In this document: positions 32,628 through 41,237 of the stretch, piece by piece
Layout: the number at the start of each line of letters is the position of its first letter
Numbering within the stretch: position 1 is the first letter of the stretch
NCBI GenBank assembly: GCA_900317825.1
Contig: ONIH01000012.1
Coordinates: 1 to 62,211 of the forward strand
Reading direction: 5' to 3'
Length of the DNA stretch: 62,211 nt
Source: an uncultured Lachnospiraceae bacterium
GTDB taxonomy: Bacteria; Bacillota; Clostridia; Lachnospirales; Lachnospiraceae
Notes under the pieces: generated by a model
The model's database searches: none
Told to the model about the DNA's origin: nothing
Seen by the model: only the letters and a program-made list of their open reading frames with translations
Made by a program: the position numbers and the translations under genes

Positions 32628-34804
32628 TGCAAACTAATCTGGAACTGATAGACAGAATCATTAGTGACGAAATAAATAAGAAGTGTGACCTATCGGACTG
32701 GAAACAGGTCAGAAAGATGTACGGAGCTTTTTCTTTTGATGTATTTCTTACGTTGGTAGCTGATTGTGATGCTGACCCGGCAGGGTATGCTGCTGAATGC
32801 CGATATATTTCTGAGGACATATACAATTATATTAATAGTAATTCTTCTATGTCTGACTTTCTGAAAAAGACTTCAAAATATTTGAAAGATATTAATTCTG
32901 ATAATATATGTTTGTTGTATCAGAATTATCTGGCTCAGGATTTTTCTATCATAGATGGCAGCTTTTGTTTTGCTTCTGGGAAAAACCACAGAGATGTGAT
33001 AGGAGCATACTATACCTCAGAAAAATTAGCTGCATCAATAGCTGAATGGTCGTTGGATAGCTGGTTTGAAAAAAATGGATACGCTGTCTTTCCCAAAGTA
33101 CTTGATAGTACGTGCGGTGGAGGAGAGTTTCTGCTTGAAGTGATTCATTATTACAGAAAGAAAGGTATTGATATTTCACGCCTGGTTGGAAAAAATATAT
33201 GCGGATTCGATGTTGATCCGCTGGCTGTGCTTATTACAAGATACAGACTCACTATGGAGACAGGGCAAAAAAAATGTGATATGGATATCAGACTGGGGAA
33301 TCCTTTGTGTGTTTCCGCAAATGAAAACAATTCAGATAAGTTTGATATGGCCTTGGAGGGACGATATTATTCTTCAGATATGGGTATAGAAACTGATGAA
33401 AAGTATGATGTTATTCTTGGCAATCCACCTTGGGAGAAAATTAGATTCGAGGAAAAAAAGTTTTTAAAGCCTTATGTGGAAAATGATGTTATAAAGGAGA
33501 AGAATAAGCGTGCTGAGTTCATTGCATCTATAGGTGCATTGAATCGTAAATATATAGAATCGGTGGTAGGGGATTATACATCTTTTAAAAAAAATGTAAA
33601 AAGGCATCCTCTGTTGAGTGATTCATTGGTAGGAGAATTAAATACATACGCGCTTTTCTCTGAACTAACATCAAGTATTATGCGGGAACGTGGTGAAGCT
33701 GCATTGATAGTTAAGGCCTCGCTGCTTAAAATGCCTGTCTATAAAAACCTCTTCAGGAAATATACTCAGAATGGACAACTCTATAAAATAGATTTGTTTA
33801 AGAATAATAAAAGAATTTTTCCGATAGATTCAAGAGAAGAATTCGCGGTTATATATATGCATGAGGATATGAATGATGATAACGGCGTTATCAACACAAG
33901 GTTCGGGCTTAAATCAATTGAAGATTTAAAAAAAGATAATCTGATATGCCAGATGTCAACAGATTTTTTCTTAAAGGTTAATCCTGATACTGGAATGCTG
34001 CCAAACGTCAATAGTATTAAGGATGTGTATTTCCTGAATTCTGTATATGAAAAATGCAGATATTTTGAAGAAGTTTTTCCGGATTGCAGATATGGTAGAC
34101 TGGTGCATTTTACTAATCATGCTGCTCATATTGAGAGACAGTACCATGATGGATATATACCGGTGTATGAAGGAAAATTTATAGACAGGTATTCAGGGAA
34201 ATATGCAACATTTGCAGGGATGGATGATTCTGATAAATATAAGAACAAGGCCAATGCAAGAAAGATAGATGATACACATGGAAATGAGTATCCGGTAAGT
34301 CGATACTTTATACAGGGCGAGTTCTGGAAAAGATTGTCAAAGAACATGCATGAACCGTTTTCTGTAATGTGGAGAAGTTTGACATCAGCGACCAATTCAA
34401 GAACTATGATAGCTACAATTCTCCCAAATATTCCGACAAGTCAGTCAATTCAATTATTGCAGACAGAAAAAGAAGATGAGATTTTGATTCTGGCCTTATT
34501 TAATTCTGAATGTTTTGATAGGATAGTAAGAAAAAAAATGGTAGGATTAGATATGACTCAGGCAGTAGTGAAGCAGATGCCTGTCCCTGAAAAGAAAAGT
34601 TTTGATAGTAAATGTACTCTATCAGGAATCAGAGCATCTCTTAAGGTGCATATTTTCTCGAGGATTAGGAAACTGTACCTAGATGACAGCAGACTTGACA
34701 CACTGTTTGATGGGATAGAATTCTATGATATTGATGGAACGTTAAATAGCAGGCTGATGATATTAGAAATTGATCAACTTGTAGAAATGGCATACGGTTT
34801 ATAG
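32627..34804 (+). CDS. Second gamma-type N6-adenine DNA methyltransferase (Eco57I-like)
   Basis: 725 aa. Motif X GAYYTSEKLA (126-135), motif I LDSTCGGGEFLLEV (~159-172), motif IV VILGNPPWEKIRF (~262-274). The C-terminal half with VHFTNHAAHIERQY, VYEGKFIDRY and SATNSRTMIATILP is the Eco57I-like type of substrate region. Starts on the stop of the first methyltransferase (1-base overlap), so coupled. Two distinct methyltransferases suggest an asymmetric site methylated on each strand by a different enzyme. Its stop interlocks with the stop of the opposite-strand nuclease gene (TTATAG, 34799-34804). Confidence 0.88.
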   Translation: MQTNLELIDRIISDEINKKCDLSDWKQVRKMYGAFSFDVFLTLVADCDADPAGYAAECRYISEDIYNYINSNSSMSDFLKKTSKYLKDINSDNICLLYQNYLAQDFSIIDGSFCFASGKNHRDVIGAYYTSEKLAASIAEWSLDSWFEKNGYAVFPKVLDSTCGGGEFLLEVIHYYRKKGIDISRLVGKNICGFDVDPLAVLITRYRLTMETGQKKCDMDIRLGNPLCVSANENNSDKFDMALEGRYYSSDMGIETDEKYDVILGNPPWEKIRFEEKKFLKPYVENDVIKEKNKRAEFIASIGALNRKYIESVVGDYTSFKKNVKRHPLLSDSLVGELNTYALFSELTSSIMRERGEAALIVKASLLKMPVYKNLFRKYTQNGQLYKIDLFKNNKRIFPIDSREEFAVIYMHEDMNDDNGVINTRFGLKSIEDLKKDNLICQMSTDFFLKVNPDTGMLPNVNSIKDVYFLNSVYEKCRYFEEVFPDCRYGRLVHFTNHAAHIERQYHDGYIPVYEGKFIDRYSGKYATFAGMDDSDKYKNKANARKIDDTHGNEYPVSRYFIQGEFWKRLSKNMHEPFSVMWRSLTSATNSRTMIATILPNIPTSQSIQLLQTEKEDEILILALFNSECFDRIVRKKMVGLDMTQAVVKQMPVPEKKSFDSKCTLSGIRASLKVHIFSRIRKLYLDDSRLDTLFDGIEFYDIDGTLNSRLMILEIDQLVEMAYGL

Positions 34805-36028
34805 CATACCGTATGCCTTCGAACCCGCACCTGCACCATTAAGAGCCCATATCATGCTGCTATTCTTGATTTGTTGCAGAAAACTGCTGTCTACTGTTGA
34901 AAGAGCGTAATAATCTTTTCTGATCTTTTCAAATATAAGAATTTTATCGACAAAATCACCATTACTTCCATACGCAGAAAGTTTTTCTGAACCATCATTC
35001 GGAACAGGATCGCCTTTTAACTGTATTCTCCAACTTCCATTATTAGGAGCGTAAAGAATGGTAGATGGGTAATAATCTCTTCCGAGATAGTTGATGGTTA
35101 TGTTATTCCTTGTTCCAGTTCTATCAGGTGTTATTCCAAAGAATTTTATTCCTCCCAGCATTTTATTAGTTTCTCCAGGGATTTCATATTGTGTTCCAAC
35201 GACTGAGCCATGTTGTATTACACCAGTCATGGACAGATCAAGTATATTTCTTGATCCTCCGGTGGATTTACGCATTTCAAACCAAAACCTTTCATTTGTA
35301 GATGGGTATATCTGAGTATTACTCCTGGATTCAACAATGCCTTTATAGGCTTTTTTTAAATAAGCGGTAGAAGAATCTTTCTTACTGATATTCAGCTTTG
35401 GTATCGATACTTTGTCACTTCCAAATATTTTATTTCCTCGAACCTTTCCTGTTATTTTTCCTTTGCTTCTCACACGGACAATCTGAGATGTTTCGAAGTC
35501 AATATATCCATTTGCATACAGCCTATCAATATCTTTTACTGAATCAACCTTTAAAGAGCAAGGATATGAAGGATCCGTGTATCTGTTTATTATATCAGCG
35601 ATTTCAGAAGGAATATCGTCAAATTCAGTGAACATTGCAGTTTCATAATTTGTCCACAAACCTCCACCAGTGAGGTTATTAGACCCGACAGCGCACCAGC
35701 AGGAGTCTGCACTATTAAGACAATATATTTTGCTGTGATATGTGGATGCCATATTTTCAGAATGGATTACATATAGACTGTCACACATGTGATAGAGGTT
35801 TTCCAGGGCTTCATAAGAAGTACCATCCAGATCGACACCAATAAAGGCTGTGATTTTGCCATCATTATTGTTATGGAATATATCAATAGCGTTTTTTAGA
35901 CGCAGTACCCCGCTGTTTTTTGCGAAGGCTGAAAAAATATATAACTCATTATATTTCTCTTGGAGCTTATTGATAATAATTTTTCCAAATGCACCATCAA
36001 ATGGCTGGTTAAATAGTTTAGCATTCAT
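34799..36028 (-). CDS. PLD-family restriction endonuclease, BfiI/NgoFVII-like
   Basis: 409 aa. N-terminal PLD half-site TYHSKIYCLN ... AVGSNNLTGGGLWTNYE: His98, Lys100, Asn118, Glu129. The spacing (20 residues H to N, 11 N to E) equals that of the catalytic H105/K107/N125/E136 of BfiI as I recall it, and like BfiI it lacks the usual PLD Asp. Such enzymes dimerise and cut without metal. Residues ~230-400 (ERFWFEMRKSTGGSRNILDLS) match the B3-like DNA-recognition half of the NgoFVII family. No ATPase or helicase is encoded nearby. Promoter TTGTTG-N17-TAAAAT overlaps a 22-bp palindrome. Confidence 0.88.
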   Translation of the reverse strand: MNAKLFNQPFDGAFGKIIINKLQEKYNELYIFSAFAKNSGVLRLKNAIDIFHNNNDGKITAFIGVDLDGTSYEALENLYHMCDSLYVIHSENMASTYHSKIYCLNSADSCWCAVGSNNLTGGGLWTNYETAMFTEFDDIPSEIADIINRYTDPSYPCSLKVDSVKDIDRLYANGYIDFETSQIVRVRSKGKITGKVRGNKIFGSDKVSIPKLNISKKDSSTAYLKKAYKGIVESRSNTQIYPSTNERFWFEMRKSTGGSRNILDLSMTGVIQHGSVVGTQYEIPGETNKMLGGIKFFGITPDRTGTRNNITINYLGRDYYPSTILYAPNNGSWRIQLKGDPVPNDGSEKLSAYGSNGDFVDKILIFEKIRKDYYALSTVDSSFLQQIKNSSMIWALNGAGAGSKAYGML

Positions 36029-36083
36029 TTTTTAACATTCCCTTCTTATATCATTTCAAACTTCAAAAGTTATTTTAACATAG

Positions 36084-36105
36084 ATTTCTTGTTACAACAA
36101 GAAAT
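36084..36105. promoter_or_regulatory. 22-bp palindrome over the nuclease promoter
   Basis: ATTTCTTGTT-AC-AACAAGAAAT: perfect 10-bp arms, 2-bp centre. On the minus strand it overlaps the -35 region of a TTGTTG-N17-TAAAAT promoter for the nuclease gene and lies between that gene and the right direct repeat. A good candidate operator for timing nuclease expression; it could also fold as a weak terminator of scrB. Confidence 0.6.
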
Positions 36106-36108
36106 TAT

Positions 36109-36129
36109 TTATACGATTGTCCATCCTTC
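36109..36129. repeat. Right 21-bp direct repeat of the island (attR-like)
   Basis: Identical to 29888-29908; on the minus strand it encodes EGWTIV and the TAA stop of scrB. Confidence 0.85.
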
Positions 36130-37467
36130 AAGGCTTTTAGCGTTGTCAGCCTTAAGGATAACGTCGTCCGGGTCCTCTGGATAATACCTCGTCGTAAATA
36201 CAGTTTCGCCGTCATTTACGAAAATCTCCAGAAGACTCCTGTCAAAAATCAGCCGGATTTTTTTCACAGGTGAAGACTCCGCGTGTCTTACCGTCCTGCC
36301 ATCACCGGTATCATTTAAGAACTCAAGCCTGAGTCTGCCATCCTTTACTGAAAAAATCAGATCGTCGTTTAGCCTGAAAAGTTCAGCGTCAGATACGTTA
36401 TCGAATTCGAGAGTCATATCCCAGGCTCCGCCCTCCGGTGCAGTAATCTGCTTTTCGTGTCTCGTATCAAGCTCCCTTACCGGCAGCTGATACAGCTTTC
36501 CATTCTTAGCCTTAAGTTCACGCAGCAGAGTCATAGAATGCTGCCATCCCTCTGCTATTGTGGGAGCGTTCTCATATCCGGCATCCGGAACTCCGGCCCA
36601 TCCTATAAGGATCTGTCTCCCGTCAGGTGTCGTAAAAGTCTGCGGCGCGTAAAAATCAAATCCCTTGTCCCATTCCTGAAAGCATTCTATACTTATCTGC
36701 CTACTCAGCTCTTCATCAGAAGCACTCCCGATTATATCCCCGTTCAACTCACAGTATCCCGATTCGTAGGTGTTCTGGAACCTGTCTGACTCATGCCTCA
36801 TTCCCTGCGGACAGAAACCCACGAACTGTCTTCCATCCACAGTGAAATAATCAGGACACTCGAGCATATATCCGAAATCGTTCTCAGGAAAATACTCCCT
36901 GGCTAGAGACCATTTTTTCCTGTCCGGCGACTTCATCAGAAGCAGTCCGCCTTTCGATGTACGGCTTCTCATACCTAGAAGCATATAGTAAGCCTCACCG
37001 CTCTTCCAGACCTTCGGGTCCCTGACATGGCAGGACAGATCGGACGGGTAGTCATCGTTTGTCAGAAGGAGCTGCTTTTCTCCCGGATGGATCCCGTCCT
37101 TAAAATCCACCCTCAGTACATTATGTCCACGGCCTTCATTTATGTAGTCGTAATCACCAGGATGCTTGACATTTCCTGTATAGTAGGCCTCGAGGACACC
37201 GTCTCCGGTGTATGCAGTTCCTGAATAGACTCCGTCGCTGTCCCACTCCGTGTCAGTGACTATCGGCGTGTCCACGTAAGTGAAGTGCGCGAGATCCTCA
37301 GATACATAGTGGCCCCAGTACCTTCCTCCTTCTCCTGTCGGACTGTCGGGCGTATACTGAAAAAATATATGATACTTCCCGTCAAACCAGCAGGAGCCAT
37401 TCGGATCATTGAGCCATCCCTCAGGCGGCTGTATATGAAATCTATGTCTGTATTTTCCTTCAAGCAT
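36109..37467 (-). CDS. scrB: Sucrose-6-phosphate hydrolase (GH32)
   Basis: 452 aa. Hydrolyses sucrose-6-phosphate delivered by the PTS to glucose-6-phosphate and fructose. GH32 motifs: HIQPPEGWLNDPNGSCWFDG (nucleophile Asp), FQYTP, SCHVRDPKVW (stabilising RDP) and MLECPDYF (acid/base Glu). The C-terminal beta-sandwich is complete. Cytosolic, no signal. It follows the PTS gene by 23 bp and is cotranscribed. Its last 21 bp are one copy of the direct repeat flanking the island, and the frame is intact. Confidence 0.95.
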   Translation of the reverse strand: MLEGKYRHRFHIQPPEGWLNDPNGSCWFDGKYHIFFQYTPDSPTGEGGRYWGHYVSEDLAHFTYVDTPIVTDTEWDSDGVYSGTAYTGDGVLEAYYTGNVKHPGDYDYINEGRGHNVLRVDFKDGIHPGEKQLLLTNDDYPSDLSCHVRDPKVWKSGEAYYMLLGMRSRTSKGGLLLMKSPDRKKWSLAREYFPENDFGYMLECPDYFTVDGRQFVGFCPQGMRHESDRFQNTYESGYCELNGDIIGSASDEELSRQISIECFQEWDKGFDFYAPQTFTTPDGRQILIGWAGVPDAGYENAPTIAEGWQHSMTLLRELKAKNGKLYQLPVRELDTRHEKQITAPEGGAWDMTLEFDNVSDAELFRLNDDLIFSVKDGRLRLEFLNDTGDGRTVRHAESSPVKKIRLIFDRSLLEIFVNDGETVFTTRYYPEDPDDVILKADNAKSLEGWTIV

Positions 37468-37490
37468 TTGTTACTATGCCCTTCTATCAG

Positions 37491-39374
37491 TTATTTTCTT
37501 ACAGTGATAAGTGACTGCCCCTGCTCGATGAGTCCTTGTGAGACCGATTCCACACTCGTGTACTCACCTGCGTTTGTTATAAGAACTGGTGTCACCAGCT
37601 GGTATCCAGCCTTTTTTATCTCTCCCATATCAAACGACAGCAGCAGGTCTCCCTTCTTTACTCTGGCATTCTCCTGGGTATGAGTCTCAAAGAATTTTCC
37701 ATCGAGTTCTACCGTGTTAAGTCCCACATGGACCAGGATCTCCGCTCCCCTGTCAGTTGTGATCCCAACCGCATGCTTTGTCGGGAAGAATGAGGTGACA
37801 GTGCCGTCTGCAGGCGCGTATATTTTTCCTTCAGATGGCTCTATGGCAACGCCTTTTCCCAAAACTCCGGAAGCAAAAGTCTGATCAGGTACTTTTTCAA
37901 GCGGTATGACCTCTCCATTTACAGGAGCTGCGATCTCTTCCTCACCAGCTTCTACCTGCGGTCTGTCGTCGACAGGTGCTTCAGCCTCTTCAGTAACCGG
38001 GTCTTTATACATGATGTATGAGCAGATGAAAGCTACCACAAAGGAAACTGCCATCGTGAGAGCATACATGATAGTAGACTGTGTCGTGATCAGGAATCCG
38101 AAAAGTCCGGTAATTCCATAAGCTGTGGCATAAACGCCAGAAACTGCTGCCACGAATCCGCCTGCTGCGCCGCCGATACATCCAGCGATGAAAGGCTTCA
38201 TGAAGCGGATGTTCACTCCGAAAATGGCCGGCTCGGTTATTCCTAAAAATGCTGAAAGCGATGAAGGCGCAGCCATTGATTTTATCTTTTTATCCCTGGT
38301 CTTTACTGCAACTGCGAGTGCTGCGGCACCCTGACCTACATTTGCTGCTGTAGCGATAGGCATCCAGGTATTCTTCGGGATAGCCTGAGCGCACATCTCG
38401 GCCTCGATCATATTGTACATATGATGGAGTCCGGCAACTACGGTTATCGCATAGAGTCCGCCGATCAGGATTCCGCCGATTCCGAACGGGAGTCCGATCA
38501 GTGCCTGCGCTCCGTGGAGTACCCAGGTCTCGACTGTAGAAAATACAGGTCCGATGATAGTCAGTGTCAGATATCCTGTGACAAGAACTGATACGAGAGG
38601 TGTCACGAATAGATCTATCATAGCCGGAACGTGCTTGTGGAGCCACTTCTCGAGTTTGCTCATCAGGAAAATGGCGATGATCACAGGAATGACGTGTCCC
38701 TGGTATCCGACCTGATTTACATGCCAGGCGCCGAACCATACACTCCACTGCGGGATCTTCTCGCCTGCCTCTTCAAGCGAGGCTACGTTCCAGGCATTTA
38801 TCAGATTCGGGTGGATCATTATGAAACCGATTACAGCTGCAAGGAACTGATTTCCGCCGAATTTCTTCGCCGCGCTTATAGCGATGAGGATCGGCAGCAT
38901 AGAAAGAGCTGCACCTGCGAAGAGATTAACGATATTATACGTATCGCTCTGGGTGATCGATGGAATGGCGCTCGAAAGTCCTCCGAGGAGTCCGTTCAGA
39001 AGTCCGCTCGCTACGATAGCCGGGATGATCGGTACGAAGATGTCTCCGAGTGTCTTTATAGCACGCAGGAACCAGTTCTGCTTCTGTGCTGCTGCTTCCT
39101 TGACATCGTCCTTTGTCCCGCCCTCGATATGCGCGATGTCGATGAACTCGTCATAGACATGGTTTACGATGCCTGTGCCAAAAATGACCTGAAGCTGTCC
39201 GCTTGCTTCAAAGCATCCCTTGACTCCGTCGACATTCTCGATAGCCTTCTTGTCGACCTTCGAATTATCCGCGATGACAAGGCGAAGTCTCGTCGCACAG
39301 TGCGCTTCCGAGACTATGTTCGATGGGCCTCCGATGTGGTCTAAGACCCCCTGGGCTGACTTTCTGTGGTCCAT
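37491..39374 (-). CDS. scrA: PTS sucrose/beta-glucoside-type EIIBCA
   Basis: 627 aa, membrane. Domains in order: IIB (VSEAHCATRLRLVI, phospho-Cys ~26), IIC with about ten membrane segments (residues ~100-460, NAIYLTPV-like loops absent but GITEPAIFGVN present), and IIA from ~480 (EILVHVGLNTVELDG, phospho-His). Takes up and phosphorylates a sugar; the adjacent scrB points to sucrose. A promoter and a perfect 20-bp LacI-type palindrome precede it. Confidence 0.92.
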   Translation of the reverse strand: MDHRKSAQGVLDHIGGPSNIVSEAHCATRLRLVIADNSKVDKKAIENVDGVKGCFEASGQLQVIFGTGIVNHVYDEFIDIAHIEGGTKDDVKEAAAQKQNWFLRAIKTLGDIFVPIIPAIVASGLLNGLLGGLSSAIPSITQSDTYNIVNLFAGAALSMLPILIAISAAKKFGGNQFLAAVIGFIMIHPNLINAWNVASLEEAGEKIPQWSVWFGAWHVNQVGYQGHVIPVIIAIFLMSKLEKWLHKHVPAMIDLFVTPLVSVLVTGYLTLTIIGPVFSTVETWVLHGAQALIGLPFGIGGILIGGLYAITVVAGLHHMYNMIEAEMCAQAIPKNTWMPIATAANVGQGAAALAVAVKTRDKKIKSMAAPSSLSAFLGITEPAIFGVNIRFMKPFIAGCIGGAAGGFVAAVSGVYATAYGITGLFGFLITTQSTIMYALTMAVSFVVAFICSYIMYKDPVTEEAEAPVDDRPQVEAGEEEIAAPVNGEVIPLEKVPDQTFASGVLGKGVAIEPSEGKIYAPADGTVTSFFPTKHAVGITTDRGAEILVHVGLNTVELDGKFFETHTQENARVKKGDLLLSFDMGEIKKAGYQLVTPVLITNAGEYTSVESVSQGLIEQGQSLITVRK

Positions 39375-39423
39375 AGTATAATCCTCCGTTTTTCCGAACC
39401 CTCCGGGTTCGATGTCGTGTGTT

Positions 39424-39443
39424 ATGTGAGAACGTTCTCACAT
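39424..39443. promoter_or_regulatory. LacI-type operator upstream of the PTS gene
   Basis: Perfect 20-bp palindrome; inner 18 bp are TGTGAGAACGTTCTCACA. It lies about 12 bp downstream of the -10 box, so binding should block transcription. The same motif, 14 of 18 identical, overlaps the promoter of the LacI gene at 22242. Confidence 0.85.
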
Positions 39444-39454
39444 CTGATGATTGA

Positions 39455-39484
39455 ATTATACTATCCTGAACCGCGATTTGTAAA
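39455..39484 (-). promoter_or_regulatory. Promoter of the sucrose PTS operon
   Basis: Minus strand TTTACA (39479-39484), 18-bp spacer, TATAAT (39455-39460). Confidence 0.7.
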
Positions 39485-39515
39485 TTAGCACAATCTGCCA
39501 AAATTTCATTCCAAT

Positions 39516-39536
39516 TTTTGTGCAAGGTGCACAAAA
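39516..39536. promoter_or_regulatory. Second palindrome upstream of the PTS promoter
   Basis: TTTTGTGC-N5-GCACAAAA, exact 8-bp arms, about 35-55 bp upstream of the -35 box. The position suits an activator or an extra repressor site; it partly overlaps the neighbouring terminator. Confidence 0.45.
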
Positions 39537-39577
39537 GCCTGTCAGTTGTCTCATAGAAAGACAGCTTACAGGCTTTT
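39533..39577. terminator. Symmetric terminator between the hypothetical gene and the PTS promoter
   Basis: AAAAGCCTGT (39533-39542) pairs with ACAGGCTTTT (39568-39577), with GTCT/AGAC inside. It has a T run in both directions; it ends the 39595-40287 gene on the minus strand. Confidence 0.8.
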
Positions 39578-39594
39578 CTTATAAATGCACTCAG

Positions 39595-40287
39595 TCACAT
39601 CGATATATCGAATCGGCTTTGTTCTGGTATTATCCCATCTGCGGTCACCATGCCATCGGCATGATCATCTGAGACCGTTCTCAGTGTCGAATTATATATC
39701 GAGTAAAATTTCTGTCCTTTGTTCCACTCCTCCGGTGTCATTTCATATGTCCAGCCATCGCCAAGATTCGAGAGCACATTTTTGCCCTGCGAATAGACGT
39801 TTATGCCGAAACCACCTGTGGTAAGTGCCGGGAAAGTCACATACGCTCCTCCTGAGAGAGAAAAACGCTTTGAAGCCAGGTCTTTATCAGTATTCAGACC
39901 ATCCGCCATGTCTAAGAAATAAAGCAGCGTATCCCTGCCTCCAATCGCCCGAGTCTTTGCTGACAGTCCCTGCTTTCTGGCTGTATTTTCTGCCTGTCTG
40001 TATAGTGATCTCCTGTCAGGTGATACATCAGATATATACTCTGCCCGAAGTTTTATTTTCTTATCATCTATCTGTTTCAGCCGGTCTGCATCATGGGTCT
40101 TCGCCTGCTCAGAAGCCAGTTTCTTTATATCTTCAATGATTTCACTGTCGCTCCGCTTTGCCATTCCCTTGCTAGGGATCACAGACCAGTCTGGTGTTGT
40201 AGCACTTGAAACAGTCATTTTTCCTGATATTGTATTTGCCATTATCAAGTCTGAGGATGGTCTTATTGTCTCAAGTGTCCCTAACAT
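39595..40287 (-). CDS. Hypothetical protein, conserved-looking, unknown function
   Basis: 230 aa, no signal peptide or membrane segment. The middle (IIEDIKKLASEQAKTHDADRLKQI and KIKLRAEYISDVSPDR, given in part) is helical and charged; the C-terminal half (ALTTGGFGINVYSQGKNV, DGWTYEMTPEEW) looks like a small beta domain. I know no function. A second possible start is at MANTISGK (40242); neither has a good ribosome site. It has its own terminator and lies 119 bp downstream of malG. Confidence 0.6.
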   Translation of the reverse strand: MLGTLETIRPSSDLIMANTISGKMTVSSATTPDWSVIPSKGMAKRSDSEIIEDIKKLASEQAKTHDADRLKQIDDKKIKLRAEYISDVSPDRRSLYRQAENTARKQGLSAKTRAIGGRDTLLYFLDMADGLNTDKDLASKRFSLSGGAYVTFPALTTGGFGINVYSQGKNVLSNLGDGWTYEMTPEEWNKGQKFYSIYNSTLRTVSDDHADGMVTADGIIPEQSRFDISM

Positions 40288-40406
40288 ATGCTGTACTCTT
40301 TATGCATATAATATCATAATTTGTCTAACGAATTAAATATAGCATCATAAGTTCTACTAGTCAATAAGCAGCCATGCTATCGAAATGAACATCTTTAAGT
40401 ATCATT

Positions 40407-41237
40407 TCACCCCTTCACAGCACCTGCTGAAATGCTTTCCACCAGATTCTTCACGAGTGCGAAGTAGAGGATTATGATAGGTACCGCTATAAATACACTC
40501 CCAGCTGCAAACCGGGCGAATTCAGTTTCATCGAGGCTCATCAGACCTACTGCTACTGTGTAAAGATTTTTTTCTTTTAGAAGCAGCTTTGGAAGGATGA
40601 AATCACTCCACGGCCAGGTAAATGATGTTAAGGCTGTATATACTATGATAGGTCTCGACAGCGGCAGATTTATCTTTGTGAATATCTGAAAATTAGTCGC
40701 TCCGTCTATTTTTGCAGCTTCATCTATGGCCTTTGGTATCGTATCGAAATATCCTTTTTGTGTCAGATATCCCATCGGTGCACCTGCTGCATATATAAGT
40801 ATCAGCCCCCATGGCTTATTTATAAGACCAAACTGGGTCATCAGCAGATATACGGCTGTCATTCCCATAAATGACGGAAACATACCAAGTATCATGGTCG
40901 CCTTCATCAGCGGCTTTCTCGCTTTAAAGCGAAAGCGTGACATGGTATAGGCAGTAAGTATAGTAAGAAAAGTACCAAGCACACAGCTTCCGGCTGCGAT
41001 GATAAGCGTATTTAAAAACCACCGTGGATAGTTATACATCCTTGTGTCAGTGAACAGCTTTTTAAAAGTATCCAGACTGTATGACTTTGGAAAAAAGCCA
41101 TCGAATGAATAAATGCTCCCAGACTTAGAAAATGATGCAAGTATTATCCACAGACACGGAAAGAAAAATACAAACGCAACAACTATCAGTATTATATAAG
41201 TCACAGCCGTATCGACCGGATCATGATATTTTTTCAT
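40407..41237 (-). CDS. malG: Maltodextrin ABC permease MalG-like
   Basis: 276 aa, six membrane segments. The EAA loop YFDTIPKAIDEAAKIDGATNFQIFTKINLPLS (given as two parts: EAAKIDGATN, KINLPLS) docks to the ATPase. C-terminus VESISAGAVKG is typical of MalG. Overlaps malF by 4 bp. No dedicated ATPase gene is present; as in many Firmicutes a shared MsmK/MalK-type ATPase elsewhere is probably used. Confidence 0.92.
   Translation of the reverse strand: MKKYHDPVDTAVTYIILIVVAFVFFFPCLWIILASFSKSGSIYSFDGFFPKSYSLDTFKKLFTDTRMYNYPRWFLNTLIIAAGSCVLGTFLTILTAYTMSRFRFKARKPLMKATMILGMFPSFMGMTAVYLLMTQFGLINKPWGLILIYAAGAPMGYLTQKGYFDTIPKAIDEAAKIDGATNFQIFTKINLPLSRPIIVYTALTSFTWPWSDFILPKLLLKEKNLYTVAVGLMSLDETEFARFAAGSVFIAVPIIILYFALVKNLVESISAGAVKG

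Larger units (their letters stand above)
29888..36129. mobile_element. AT-rich restriction-modification island inserted at the 3' end of scrB
   Basis: About 6.2 kb flanked by the 21-bp exact direct repeat (29888-29908 and 36109-36129). The right copy completes the scrB reading frame. The island holds only two methyltransferase genes and a PLD nuclease gene, is visibly richer in A+T than the surroundings, and has no integrase, transposase or resolvase. R-M units inserting with long target duplications are known; site-specific integration by an enzyme in trans is the alternative. Confidence 0.75.

Noticed and set aside
29997-36028. DISARM or BREX locus
   Set aside because: A PLD protein and PglX-like region recall these systems, but the helicase, ATPase and other core genes (DrmA/DrmB, BrxC, PglZ) are missing.
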